64,000 nucleotides of DNA from assembly GCF_018734325.1 (NCBI RefSeq), contig NZ_CP073754.1:2046001-2110000 (forward strand), in the 5' to 3' direction. How positions within the stretch are numbered: the first letter of the stretch is position 1; each line of letters opens with the position of its first letter. The translations under genes and the position numbers were made by a program. The notes below the pieces were generated by a model. It worked only from the letters and a program-made list of their open reading frames with translations. It searched no databases and was not told the DNA's origin. This stretch comes from Methylomonas paludis (GTDB taxonomy: Bacteria; Pseudomonadota; Gammaproteobacteria; Methylococcales; Methylomonadaceae). Positions 36,515 to 44,814 of this stretch are shown here, piece after piece.

Positions 36515-36643
36515 AGTCGGCCTCTTGATTATTATTGTAATTATTGCAAACTGGCTGGTCACTTTAATCAGTTTTCTCAAACATTTCAATGCCTAAATCA
36601 GCTATTATTTTTGGCTTGATGGAAGCATGTGAACCTTAAACTC

Positions 36644-36765
36644 CTAGTGGTTGACCAATATTATAGTTGTGCCGACTCTGGAGGCGCATGGTTCGCAATT
36701 GATGCGCATCACTGCGTTCAGCGCATCCTACGTCGTATCCGGCAAAATAAGATTGGTTGAGTACT
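36644..36765. repeat. MITE-like element, internally deleted copy
   Basis: Starts ctagtggttgaccaat and ends aagattggttgagtactca. The centre keeps ggttcgcaattgatgcgcat and gttcagcgcatcctacg. About 20 bases after the left end are missing compared with the full copy at 62783-62925. Confidence 0.75.
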
Positions 36766-37025
36766 CATTAAATCAGTAAATGTTACGGCAAAGCCAGCAA
36801 GCGGACTGATCTGGAAACTTTAGGCAACATTTAGTAACTATTAGCTATCCTGATTGCAGATTCAGCACTGCTTTGACAGTTTATTGCGTTAAAAATACCA
36901 GCCCAATGCCATAAGTCAAGTACCGATGACGCTTACTAAGCCAGAACAAGACAATAGCTGCAGGGTTTTTTAGTGTTTTTATGAGATAATAACGAGTTTT
37001 ATTTTAGCCGTAATGGAGATTTTGG
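36766..37025. other. purE upstream region
   Basis: No gene is visible. A tggag site lies just before the purE ATG. I see no convincing PurR box and no clear sigma-70 pair that I would assign. Confidence 0.4.
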
Positions 37026-37517
37026 ATGACCGCATTGATAGGCATTATCATGGGTTCCTCAAGCGACTGGGAAACAATGCAGCATGCTGCGCAAACCCTG
37101 GAACATCTTGGTATACCGCATGAGGTCGAGGTCATATCCGCTCACCGGACTCCGGACAAATTATTTCAGTATGCCGAAAATGCCGCAGACCTAGGTCTGG
37201 AGGTGATTATTGCCGGTGCCGGTGGTGCCGCGCATTTGCCGGGCATGACTGCCGCAAAAACTGTTTTGCCGGTACTGGGTGTGCCAGTACAATCCAAGGC
37301 GTTAAACGGCATGGATTCTTTATTATCCATTGTACAAATGCCGGCCGGAATCCCGGTGGGTACTTTGGCAATCGGCAAGCCGGGCGCGATTAACGCGGCT
37401 TTGTTGGCTGCCGCCATTGTCAGTAATAAACACCCGCAGTTCCGGGCCGCACTGGATAATTATCGCCGCCAGCAAACTGAAACCGTTTTGGCTAGCCCAG
37501 ATCCCAGACAGGTGTAA
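37026..37517 (+). CDS. purE: N5-carboxyaminoimidazole ribonucleotide mutase (PurE)
   Basis: PurE converts N5-CAIR to CAIR in purine synthesis. The 163 residues show GSSSDW (10-15), ISAHRTP with His40, [11 protein letters not shown] and VLGVPV, as in class I PurE octamers. It lies two bases before purK, so the two are translated together and act in sequence. Confidence 0.97.
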   Translation: MTALIGIIMGSSSDWETMQHAAQTLEHLGIPHEVEVISAHRTPDKLFQYAENAADLGLEVIIAGAGGAAHLPGMTAAKTVLPVLGVPVQSKALNGMDSLLSIVQMPAGIPVGTLAIGKPGAINAALLAAAIVSNKHPQFRAALDNYRRQQTETVLASPDPRQV

Positions 37518-37519
37518 TT

Positions 37520-38614
37520 ATGAAAATAGGTATTTTAGGTGGCGGTCAGCTCGCCAGAATGATCGCTTTGGCCGGCTATCCGCTAGGATTGAAATTCATA
37601 GTGCTGGATCCCGATCCAAATGCAGGAGCCGGTGGCTTGAGTGAACACTTGCACGGTGCATATGACGATCCGCAGCTATTGGCTGAGCTCGCCGAGAAAG
37701 CCGATATTGTTACTTATGAGTTTGAAAATGTGCCAGCTGATGTTGCGGCCTTTTTAAGCAGTCATACCACTGTTTATCCACCAGCCAATGCTTTGGCTGT
37801 TGCTCAGGACAGGTTGTTGGAGAAGAATTTCTTTCGGGAATTGGGCATAGGCACTGCGCCTTACCGTGCTATCGATAGCCTTGCAGATTTAGAGCAAGCC
37901 ATGCCTGAGATTGGTTATCCAGCCATTTTAAAAAGCCGGCGCATGGGTTATGACGGTAAAGGCCAGGCTTTATTGCATTCGGCGCAAGATCTTGCTGCTG
38001 CCTGGGAAAGTGTGGCTGGAGTGCCCTGTATTGTGGAAGGTTTTGTCGGTTTCAGCCGCGAAGTTTCGATTATTGCCGCCCGCAGCCCTTCCGGACATAT
38101 TGTGTTTTATCCGCTCTCTGAGAATCGTCACAAAGGCGGCATTTTGCGGATTGCTGAATGCCGCAACAATGATGCGCTGCAGGCCCAGGCTGAGAATCAT
38201 GTCCGGCTGTTGCTGGAAAGGCTGGGCTATGTTGGCGTTGTCGCGCTGGAATTGTTTGATGTAGATGGAGAGCTGCTGGCCAACGAGTTTGCTCCCAGAG
38301 TCCATAATTCCGGACATTGGACGATAGAAGGCGCTGAAACCAGTCAGTTTGAAAATCATTTACGGGCCATTCTGGATTTGCCGCTAGGCTCTACCAAACC
38401 ACGCGGATTGGCGGCTATGGTTAATTTTATTGGTGGTTTGGCTCCAGACCCGGCTGTGCTGGCTCTGGCGGATAGCCATTTACATCTTTACGATAAAGAA
38501 CCACGTAAAGGCCGTAAAGTGGCGCATGCCACAGTGCGCAGCGATGATGGGATTATTTATGCGGAAACTCTGGAAAAGCTGCGCTTACTGGCTGAAGCTG
38601 TAGACGATTCTTAA
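37520..38614 (+). CDS. purK: N5-carboxyaminoimidazole ribonucleotide synthase (PurK)
   Basis: PurK uses ATP and bicarbonate to make N5-CAIR from AIR, the substrate of PurE. The 364 residues begin MKIGILGGGQLARMIALAGY, then carry the ATP-grasp fold (ILKSRRMGYDGKGQALL, FVGFSREVSII, and the metal site GELLANEFAPRVHNSGHWTI). Length is normal. No clear terminator follows. Confidence 0.97.
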   Translation: MKIGILGGGQLARMIALAGYPLGLKFIVLDPDPNAGAGGLSEHLHGAYDDPQLLAELAEKADIVTYEFENVPADVAAFLSSHTTVYPPANALAVAQDRLLEKNFFRELGIGTAPYRAIDSLADLEQAMPEIGYPAILKSRRMGYDGKGQALLHSAQDLAAAWESVAGVPCIVEGFVGFSREVSIIAARSPSGHIVFYPLSENRHKGGILRIAECRNNDALQAQAENHVRLLLERLGYVGVVALELFDVDGELLANEFAPRVHNSGHWTIEGAETSQFENHLRAILDLPLGSTKPRGLAAMVNFIGGLAPDPAVLALADSHLHLYDKEPRKGRKVAHATVRSDDGIIYAETLEKLRLLAEAVDDS

Positions 38615-38938
38615 GCTATCTGGATTGGGTGCCCGGCCAAAATTTGGAGCATCCGAACAGATTTAAGAATATGTTTGCGCTAAGCAAAACGGCTGATGCG
38701 CAAAATGGAATGTAATTATTCTGCGTAAGTTTTAAATAATCCTTTTTAACAAGCAATTAGCCTCGAATAATGGGCTGCACTGCATTTAGCACATCCTACA
38801 ACTGCCTGTTTTTTAAAGTGATAATTGGACGCTTAATAGTTACAATGGAATAAATATTGGCGATCTGGTGGTGTAATACGCCTTACCATTGCAGACAATA
38901 ATGCCGAACCAAAGCGGATTACAAACTCCATCTGGTAA
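38615..38938. other. Intergenic region with a weak MITE trace
   Basis: Between the convergent purK and the glycosyltransferase. Bases about 38771-38801 (gctgcactgcatttagcaca...) resemble the 3' part of the MITE-like element. An 8-bp inverted repeat ccttacca / tggtaagg lies at 38881-38888 and 38933-38940. No gene is seen. Confidence 0.4.
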
Positions 38939-38963
38939 GGTAGCGAGCTTAAGCTAAGCTACC
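38939..38963. terminator. Near-perfect palindrome after the glycosyltransferase gene
   Basis: Starts ggtagcgagcttaagctaag and is self-complementary over 25 bases except two positions. It lies 35 bases after the minus-strand stop. No T-tract follows, so termination is uncertain. Confidence 0.4.
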
Positions 38964-38997
38964 GATGCGTCCTGCTCAGCAGATCTACGGCAGAGTT

Positions 38998-39963
38998 TTA
39001 AGCACGCGTCGATCTTGATCTAAACAATCTTTTCAGCAGAAGATCTCTGGCAAACAATAATAAGAATGTTGGATTGGTACTCAGATACCGTTTGACCAAG
39101 CGTCTTTCTTTGAACATGCGATACAACCATTCCAGACCGTATTTTTGCATCCAATCGGGGGCACGCACTACATGGCCGGAATGAAAGGCAAAAGCTGCGC
39201 CTACGCCTATCTGTACCGGTACATTAATCCGATCCAGATGCTCGGCTATCCATTTTTCCTGTTTTGGGGCACCCAGACCCACCCATAAGAAATCCGGTTT
39301 AGCTGCGTTGATTTGATCGACCAGTTGCTGATCTTCTTCGGCAGTTAAGGCCCGGAACGGTGGTGAATTCCAGCCTACTATATCAACACCGGGAAAACGT
39401 TGCCGGGTGGCTTCAAGCAAATCGTTAAGCACATAATCCTTACCCCCCAAGAAGAAATGCTTCCAGTTTTGCTGGCGACCTTCATCCAGGCATTTTTCCA
39501 TCAGGTCGGGCCCACATACCCGGCCTTCTACTGCAGATTTATTGATGAGGTTGGCATACCAAACCAAGGGCTGACCATCCATGGTAGTTAAGGCATTATT
39601 GCAGATGCTGCGCAGGTTTTTATCGGTCAGGCAGGTTACTACTGTATGGACATTGGCTATGCAAACTTGATGGGAGCCGGCAGCATTGATCCAACCTTGG
39701 AAAATGGTTAATAATTTTTCATAACTCATTATCGGGAACTTGGTACCCAGAATATCTTGAATTTCTGGTGTGGCCTTACCGGTTTTGGTGGTGCGCAAGC
39801 TCACAGCCGGCTTTTCAAAGGCGATATTGTCTGCATAACGGAGTACCAGACTGTCATTAAAGGACTTTCCTTCCATTACCTTGCTGGCCTGAACCAATGA
39901 TGGATAGACCCAAAAGCTTGGTAGCATCCAAAATGCTGATACGAGTTTTTTGTGGGTATTCAT
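38998..39963 (-). CDS. WecG/TagA/CpsF-family glycosyltransferase with N-terminal extension
   Basis: These enzymes add N-acetylmannosamine-type sugars to lipid-linked intermediates of polysaccharides. The ATG at 39963 is chosen since agga lies nine bases upstream (321 residues). Residues 1-70 are an unusual extension with a hydrophobic start (LVSAFWMLPSFWVYPSLVQA). The family domain then covers CIANVHTVV (as in the usual 'xTxNxH'), NNALTTMDGQPLVW, VCGPDLMEKCL, FFLGGKDYVLNDL, DFLWVGLGAPKQEKWIAEH, VPVQIGVGAAFAFHSGHVVR and APDWMQKYGLEWLYRM. No other polysaccharide gene is adjacent. Two sigma-54-type sites and a ctgttgatatatcaac element lie upstream, linking it to the PEP-CTERM operon. Confidence 0.88.
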   Translation of the reverse strand: MNTHKKLVSAFWMLPSFWVYPSLVQASKVMEGKSFNDSLVLRYADNIAFEKPAVSLRTTKTGKATPEIQDILGTKFPIMSYEKLLTIFQGWINAAGSHQVCIANVHTVVTCLTDKNLRSICNNALTTMDGQPLVWYANLINKSAVEGRVCGPDLMEKCLDEGRQQNWKHFFLGGKDYVLNDLLEATRQRFPGVDIVGWNSPPFRALTAEEDQQLVDQINAAKPDFLWVGLGAPKQEKWIAEHLDRINVPVQIGVGAAFAFHSGHVVRAPDWMQKYGLEWLYRMFKERRLVKRYLSTNPTFLLLFARDLLLKRLFRSRSTRA

Positions 39964-40245
39964 TTCGTATATTCCTGAGATAATTTCATAGGTTGAATAC
40001 TCCGCAACTGCCTGCGGTTTAACCAATCAAACTACATGTACAAGTTTTATGCCATTTGCCAATTTACGCCGGTAAGTGGCGTAATACCTAATACACGTCC
40101 GTGTTATCAATCAGAAAGCCTGACTGGATTAAATAAACTGAGTTATTTAACACAGTGCTGCCAAAAAATTGCGTCTATTGCCGATTTTCATTTCACTCAA
40201 ATCAAAACTGCTTACCGCAAAAAACTTATGCAGAATAAGAATATT

Positions 40246-40261
40246 AGCAGTACTAATGCCA
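40246..40261 (-). promoter_or_regulatory. Candidate sigma-54 promoter of the glycosyltransferase gene (near)
   Basis: Minus strand tggcattagtactgct, GG-N10-GC, very like the PEP-CTERM promoter (tggcatggtaactgct). It lies 283 bases before the start codon. Confidence 0.55.
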
Positions 40262-40381
40262 TCGGAAATGCAGCTATCTGCACATAGCATAACGACTAAA
40301 TATTTCAGTTTGATTAAATAGCACGTATAGTGCGAATTGAGTTGGCGGCGCAATGGCTTCCCTAACACTCACAATATAGTC

Positions 40382-40397
40382 AGCACATATCGTGCCA
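40382..40397 (-). promoter_or_regulatory. Candidate sigma-54 promoter of the glycosyltransferase gene (far)
   Basis: Minus strand tggcacgatatgtgct with the full TGGCAC at -24 and GC at -12. It lies 50 bp from the ctgttgatatatcaac element. A related site at about 40320-40335 lacks the GG. Confidence 0.55.
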
Positions 40398-40446
40398 TAA
40401 AAAAGATGAGCTAAAGCCATGATTTATAGCCATAGCCACTAATGAG

Positions 40447-40462
40447 CTGTTGATATATCAAC
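40447..40462. promoter_or_regulatory. Candidate enhancer-binding site (ctgttgatatatcaac)
   Basis: Identical over 16 bases to 10573-10588 and close to 25316-25330. It is followed by ctgctgcttagctgctg, a repeat of the ctgctg half found next to the other two copies. Confidence 0.6.
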
Positions 40463-40619
40463 ATAAGCTGCTGCTTAGCTGCTGAAATAAGCAACACTGA
40501 GAGACTTAGCTTTGTGAGGACACTAGTGCCGGTGAAACGGTGCGGCGGCCTATATGGAGGATATTTGAAGAGCTGTGTTGCTTGATCGGACACTTATCAA
40601 ACCCCAATCCGACTGGCAA

Positions 40620-40757
40620 CCAGTGGTTGAGCAACATTACTTTGACGGTAGCACGAGGATGCGCCTACTCTGGAGGCGTACGTTTGCCATTGATGCGCAC
40701 ACTGGGTTCAGCGCATCCTACGCCGTATCCGTAAAAATAAGCTTGGTCGACTACTGG
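40620..40757. repeat. MITE-like element overlapping the 3' end of tsaB
   Basis: Left end ccagtggttgagcaac, right end ttggtcgactactgg, with gttcagcgcatcctacg near the right. About 138 bp. Its right end covers the last codons and stop of tsaB. Confidence 0.8.
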
Positions 40758-41458
40758 GGTTTTGCTGCCAGACTTCTCTCGGCCTGGGTACTGGCCACTT
40801 TGTCGCGCAAGTATACCGGCATGGCCTGTTCAACATTCACGGCCTGACCTTGGGCATAACCATAAGCGCCTAATTGAGCTACGGCGGCGGCTCTTGGATA
40901 AACTTCTGCCTCCACAGCCAGAATACGCTGCCCCAGATTGTCCGTCAAGGCCGATCTATGTGCCAGCCAGCCTGAGCCTACCCCATAACCGGGAGCATCC
41001 GGGAAAATCAGTGCAGTGACTGGGGTAACTGCTTCCAGTCCGGTTAATTCTGCCATACCCAGACTGTTACGTGAATAGACCCCCCAAAAAATTTCATCCA
41101 TACGCGCATCCAGAGCGGTGTAAGCCATCTGCACGAGAGGATGTCTGTTAAAGCAGTCCTGGGCCATTGCTGCCAGGGTGGATACCGGGACTACCGGCAA
41201 GTCTGCGCCATAAGCTATGCCCTGCACGACACCTGCGGCAATGCGTACTCCGGTAAATGAGCCGGGGCCGCGACTTAAGGCCAGTGCATCCAGTTGCTGG
41301 GGGTTAATTTGGGCATCAGCCAGTAATTGATCTATCATCGCCAATATCAGTTTGGTATGGGCTCTGGGTTGAACAGTAAATTTTTCCTGGATGCTGCCAT
41401 CCACAAATAAGGCTGCCGAACAGGCGTCTGTGGAGGTTTCTACTGCTAATATTTTCAA
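40751..41458 (-). CDS. tsaB: tRNA threonylcarbamoyladenosine synthesis protein TsaB
   Basis: TsaB is the non-catalytic partner of TsaD in making t6A on tRNAs. The 235 residues start MKILAVETSTDACSAALF (ASKHA fold) and contain LALSRGPGSFTGVRIAAGV. The start is TTG at 41458, overlapping the yoaA stop (TTGA), so translation is coupled. The stop codon and last bases fall inside a MITE-like element; the tail after 'KVASTQAERSLAAKPQ' may therefore be altered. Next to yoaA as in Escherichia coli. Confidence 0.94.
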   Translation of the reverse strand: MKILAVETSTDACSAALFVDGSIQEKFTVQPRAHTKLILAMIDQLLADAQINPQQLDALALSRGPGSFTGVRIAAGVVQGIAYGADLPVVPVSTLAAMAQDCFNRHPLVQMAYTALDARMDEIFWGVYSRNSLGMAELTGLEAVTPVTALIFPDAPGYGVGSGWLAHRSALTDNLGQRILAVEAEVYPRAAAVAQLGAYGYAQGQAVNVEQAMPVYLRDKVASTQAERSLAAKPQ

Positions 41459-43377
41459 GATTGATTCTCTACGGCAAAAAAACGTCTGACGTCTTCAATA
41501 TCGCGACTACGTTGCATGGCGGGTACGCTATCCAGAAACATCTGCCCATAACTGCGTTTGAGCAGCCGTGGGTCACAGACCATTAATACGCCGCGATCGT
41601 TGACGTCGCGTATCAATCTGCCGACGCCTTGACGCAACATGATGATGGCATTGGGTAGTTGATATTCAAAAAACGGATTGCGGCCCTGTTGTTCCATAGC
41701 CTGCATGCGTGCTTTGAGTACCGGGTCGCCGGGCGAGGCAAACGGCAATTTATCGATTATGACGCAGGATAAGGCATCACCGCGTACATCCACACCCTCC
41801 CAGAAACTGGCGGTTGCCAGTAATACTGCGTGCCCCATTTCTTTGAATTGTTCCAGCAACAAGCCTTTGGAACGAGTGCCTTGCACCAGCAGAGGATAGC
41901 TGATTTTACCTTCCAGCAATTTGGCGGTGCGTTGCAGGGCTTTATGGCTGGTAAATAGAAAAAAGGCCCGGCCACGGCTGGCCTCCAGTACCGGTATGAC
42001 AAACTGAATGATCTTATCGGTAAATTCGGGATCACTGGGTGACGGTAAGCCTTTGGGATGATAAAACAGGCTTTGCTGTGGATAGTCAAACGGGCTGTCC
42101 CAGCTTTGACACTCTGCGCCATTCAAGCCTAAGTTGCTGGAAAAATGCCGAAAATTGTTGGCGACGCTTAAGGTGGCTGAGGTAAATATCCAGGTGGCTT
42201 TGTGTAGTTGCATAAAGCTGCGAAAGGCTTTAGCTATATCCAACGGGGTACGGCTTAGGGTAAACGACTTACTGAAGGTTTCGTACCATTTGATCCACTG
42301 TCCATCCTGATCGTGAATCAGGGTATAGAGCTGTTCGTCCAGAGCTGCAGCGCGGTCATAGCAGGATTCCAGACCTTTGCTGCGCACTGCTGCCGGCGCC
42401 AGCGCTGCCGTCAGGCGCTTGAGCTGGGTTTGCAGGTCGATCAAGGCTCCAGTGATTTTGGGATTGCCGACTATATCCTGCCAGTCGCCTCGGCGTATTT
42501 CCAGATCAAACGCCAGGCGCAATTCTTTGATTTGATGTTGCAGGTCTTCGCTGGCCTGACGCAGATCCGGCATATCTTTGGCATCGGTGAGAAATTCGGC
42601 CAGGGTATCACTGGCCAGATCGGCCAGTTGCTTGCCGCTGAGATTTACGCCTAAAAAATTGGATGCCACATCGGAGAGTTGGTGGGCTTCATCTATCACT
42701 ACTACTTCGGCGTTGGGTAATAGTTCGCCAAACCCGGTTTCGCGGATAGACCAGTCGGCACATAATAGGTGGTGGTTGACCACGATGATGTCGGATTCTT
42801 GAGCCTGTTTGCGGGCTTTAGTCAAAAAGCAGTCGGCATACACAGGGCATTCCTGACCCAGGCAGTTATCGGTAGTCGAGGTAGCGTGATACCAGACAGG
42901 ATCGTTATCCTGTACATCGGCGGCTTCGGAAATATCGCCGTTTACTGTGCGTTGCGACCAGGCTTTGATTTGGGCCAGCGCAGCGGCTTCTTCTTGTGCG
43001 TAGCCGAATGCGGTGTTCAGAGCCTGATCCAGCCGGTAAATACACAGATAATTGGCGCGGCCTTTCAGTAAACTGGCTTTGAATGGCCGATTTGGCAGGG
43101 CTTTGCGAATAATGGGAATATCTTTGTTAAATAATTGATCCTGCAGGTTTTTGGTGCCGGTAGAGACGATGACTTTTTTAAGCGATAAGATTGCCGGAAT
43201 CAGATAGGCAAAGGTTTTACCGGTGCCGGTGCCGGCTTCGGCAATCAGGTGCTGCTGATTACCGATGGCGGCGGCAATTTTTTCTGCCATTTCCTGCTGA
43301 CCGGCGCGGGGAATATAGCCGTTGACTACCTTGGCCAATGCGCCGTCACTATTAAAGACATCGGCAAGCTGACTCAC
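41455..43377 (-). CDS. yoaA: DinG/YoaA-family ATP-dependent DNA helicase
   Basis: XPD-like iron-sulfur helicase; in Escherichia coli YoaA acts in replication repair with the clamp-loader subunit chi. The 640 residues show Walker A EAGTGTGKT (about 47-55), the four-Cys iron-sulfur region (Cys in ANYLCIYRL, then CLGQECPVYADC), DEAH as VVVIDEAHQL, and the C-terminal helicase motifs (FWEGVDVRGDALSCVIIDKL, LRQGVGRLIRD). The start is GTG at 43377. Length and the tsaB neighbour favour YoaA over DinG. Confidence 0.93.
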   Translation of the reverse strand: MSQLADVFNSDGALAKVVNGYIPRAGQQEMAEKIAAAIGNQQHLIAEAGTGTGKTFAYLIPAILSLKKVIVSTGTKNLQDQLFNKDIPIIRKALPNRPFKASLLKGRANYLCIYRLDQALNTAFGYAQEEAAALAQIKAWSQRTVNGDISEAADVQDNDPVWYHATSTTDNCLGQECPVYADCFLTKARKQAQESDIIVVNHHLLCADWSIRETGFGELLPNAEVVVIDEAHQLSDVASNFLGVNLSGKQLADLASDTLAEFLTDAKDMPDLRQASEDLQHQIKELRLAFDLEIRRGDWQDIVGNPKITGALIDLQTQLKRLTAALAPAAVRSKGLESCYDRAAALDEQLYTLIHDQDGQWIKWYETFSKSFTLSRTPLDIAKAFRSFMQLHKATWIFTSATLSVANNFRHFSSNLGLNGAECQSWDSPFDYPQQSLFYHPKGLPSPSDPEFTDKIIQFVIPVLEASRGRAFFLFTSHKALQRTAKLLEGKISYPLLVQGTRSKGLLLEQFKEMGHAVLLATASFWEGVDVRGDALSCVIIDKLPFASPGDPVLKARMQAMEQQGRNPFFEYQLPNAIIMLRQGVGRLIRDVNDRGVLMVCDPRLLKRSYGQMFLDSVPAMQRSRDIEDVRRFFAVENQS

Positions 43378-43401
43378 ATTATCTACCCGGCGGCGATAGG
43401 C

Positions 43402-44169
43402 TTAATGGCCGAAAAAGCTGTCTGCTTTGAGCTTGGCTGCTTTAGCTCCGGGATAATCGTGTTGCATTTGTCTGGATTCGGCAATTAATAACCAGCTTTT
43501 ACGTTTTAAATCAAGGTTATTGCCGGCCAGTAAGGCCGCTTTTCCAGCCAGTTCTTCCGCCAGTTGGGGTTTGGCCTGCTTGATACGCAATTGGGCGAGT
43601 TTGTAGGTTAACGTGGGATTGCGGGAATCAATGCGTAAAGCCCGCTCCATGACGACTACGGCGCCATCCAAATCACCTTTGTTGCTCTCACGATCGGATT
43701 GAGTAATTAACGCCACCACAGCTGGTGATGTTCCGGCCGGTATGGCAGCATCTTCCAGTGCTATCTGTAAAGGCGGCGGTGCGCTGGGGCTGGGGTTTGC
43801 TGCGGCTATTAACCCGGATGTTGCTGCAGTTGCTGCAACCGCTCCAGCTTGGCCGGCTACCGGCGGCGTTATTGCCGGGGTGACCGGCACAGTGGGCGTT
43901 TCAACCGGTGTGGGCAAAGTCATGGGTTCTGCATGAAAACTCGACGTGCTGGACTCGACTTTAAAACTGTTGTGCGGTGGCTCTATCGCATAGGTGGCGG
44001 TGCCTGGCGTGGTTTTGCTGATATTGGGTTTGCTGGGCAGTATCGGTTTTTTTGCACTGGTGACTTTGGGTGCCACCTTGACCGGAGCCGGGGGTTCGGA
44101 ACCGAAAAAACTGCACGCACTGGTAAGAAATAAAACGGGCAATACCGCCAATAAGATTTTATGGTTCAT
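43402..44169 (-). CDS. TPR-like lipoprotein
   Basis: The ATG at 44169 gives 255 residues with a lipoprotein signal (LLAVLPVLFLTSACSF, lipobox LTSAC), so it should be lipid-anchored. A Pro/Ala/Thr-rich linker covers about 25-140. A short TPR-like helical end follows (ALITQSDRESNKGDLDGAVV, ALRIDSRNPTLTYKLAQLR). I know it only as a tetratricopeptide-type envelope protein. It precedes yoaA by 24 bases on the same strand; a TTG six bases earlier is another possible start. Confidence 0.7.
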   Translation of the reverse strand: MNHKILLAVLPVLFLTSACSFFGSEPPAPVKVAPKVTSAKKPILPSKPNISKTTPGTATYAIEPPHNSFKVESSTSSFHAEPMTLPTPVETPTVPVTPAITPPVAGQAGAVAATAATSGLIAAANPSPSAPPPLQIALEDAAIPAGTSPAVVALITQSDRESNKGDLDGAVVVMERALRIDSRNPTLTYKLAQLRIKQAKPQLAEELAGKAALLAGNNLDLKRKSWLLIAESRQMQHDYPGAKAAKLKADSFFGH

Positions 44170-44309
44170 CAACAACTTCTTGTAATAACTGAGTAAATGC
44201 TGGCCATGCTGATGGATTAAGGATTGACGACATCAATAATTATCTCCACTACAGGCCTTAAAATTTTAACACTGATGGCATTAAAACCCTATCGGATTCT
44301 CGCCCTTAG

Positions 44310-44807
44310 TCAATAGCGTTGCAGAAAGTCGGCAAAATTCTGCTGCATTTCCGGCAAGATGCTCAATAAACGATGATCGGCATCACGCATATTTAACCGG
44401 GCATGATGGGTCTGGCAAAATCGCCAGACATTTTCCGGCGGCACTACATTATCCTGCCAGCCGTGAAATACTTCTATATCGGCTGCTGCGGGATTAAATG
44501 TGGTTCTGGCATAGCCCGGCAGATAAAAAGCCGGGGCAATCAAAAACAGGCCTTGGGGCTGAATATTTTCTGCAGCCACGGTGGCGACATATCCGCCCAT
44601 ACTGGAACCAGCCAGCACCACTGTTTGATAGGCCGACACATCTATTGCCAATAGTTGCCGAACTCGGATATCCGGCTCATTGCCGGGCCGGTAATCCGGG
44701 CTGATAAATTCAAAACCCTGCTGTTTGGCGGCCTGGGCCAGCGCCAGGGGTTTCTCTCCCCAGGGTATGCTGTCTTTACCGTGATTATAAATTACTAATT
44801 TTGCCAT
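44310..44807 (-). CDS. YqiA-like alpha/beta-hydrolase (esterase)
   Basis: The 165-residue cytoplasmic protein has the nucleophile elbow GSSMGGY, the acidic residue in FHGWQDNVVPPE and the His in DADHRLLS, in the order of a Ser-Asp-His triad. It begins MAKLVIYNHGKDS with the oxyanion-side HG. It matches the short YqiA/UPF0227 group. It starts 7 bases after putA on the same strand, so it may be co-transcribed; a link to proline use is not evident. Confidence 0.8.
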   Translation of the reverse strand: MAKLVIYNHGKDSIPWGEKPLALAQAAKQQGFEFISPDYRPGNEPDIRVRQLLAIDVSAYQTVVLAGSSMGGYVATVAAENIQPQGLFLIAPAFYLPGYARTTFNPAAADIEVFHGWQDNVVPPENVWRFCQTHHARLNMRDADHRLLSILPEMQQNFADFLQRY

Positions 44808-44814
44808 AATACCT

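Noticed and set aside
40320-40335. Third sigma-54-like site (tcgcactatacgtgct on the minus strand)
   Set aside because: The essential GG is missing, so only the related sites at 40246 and 40382 are listed.
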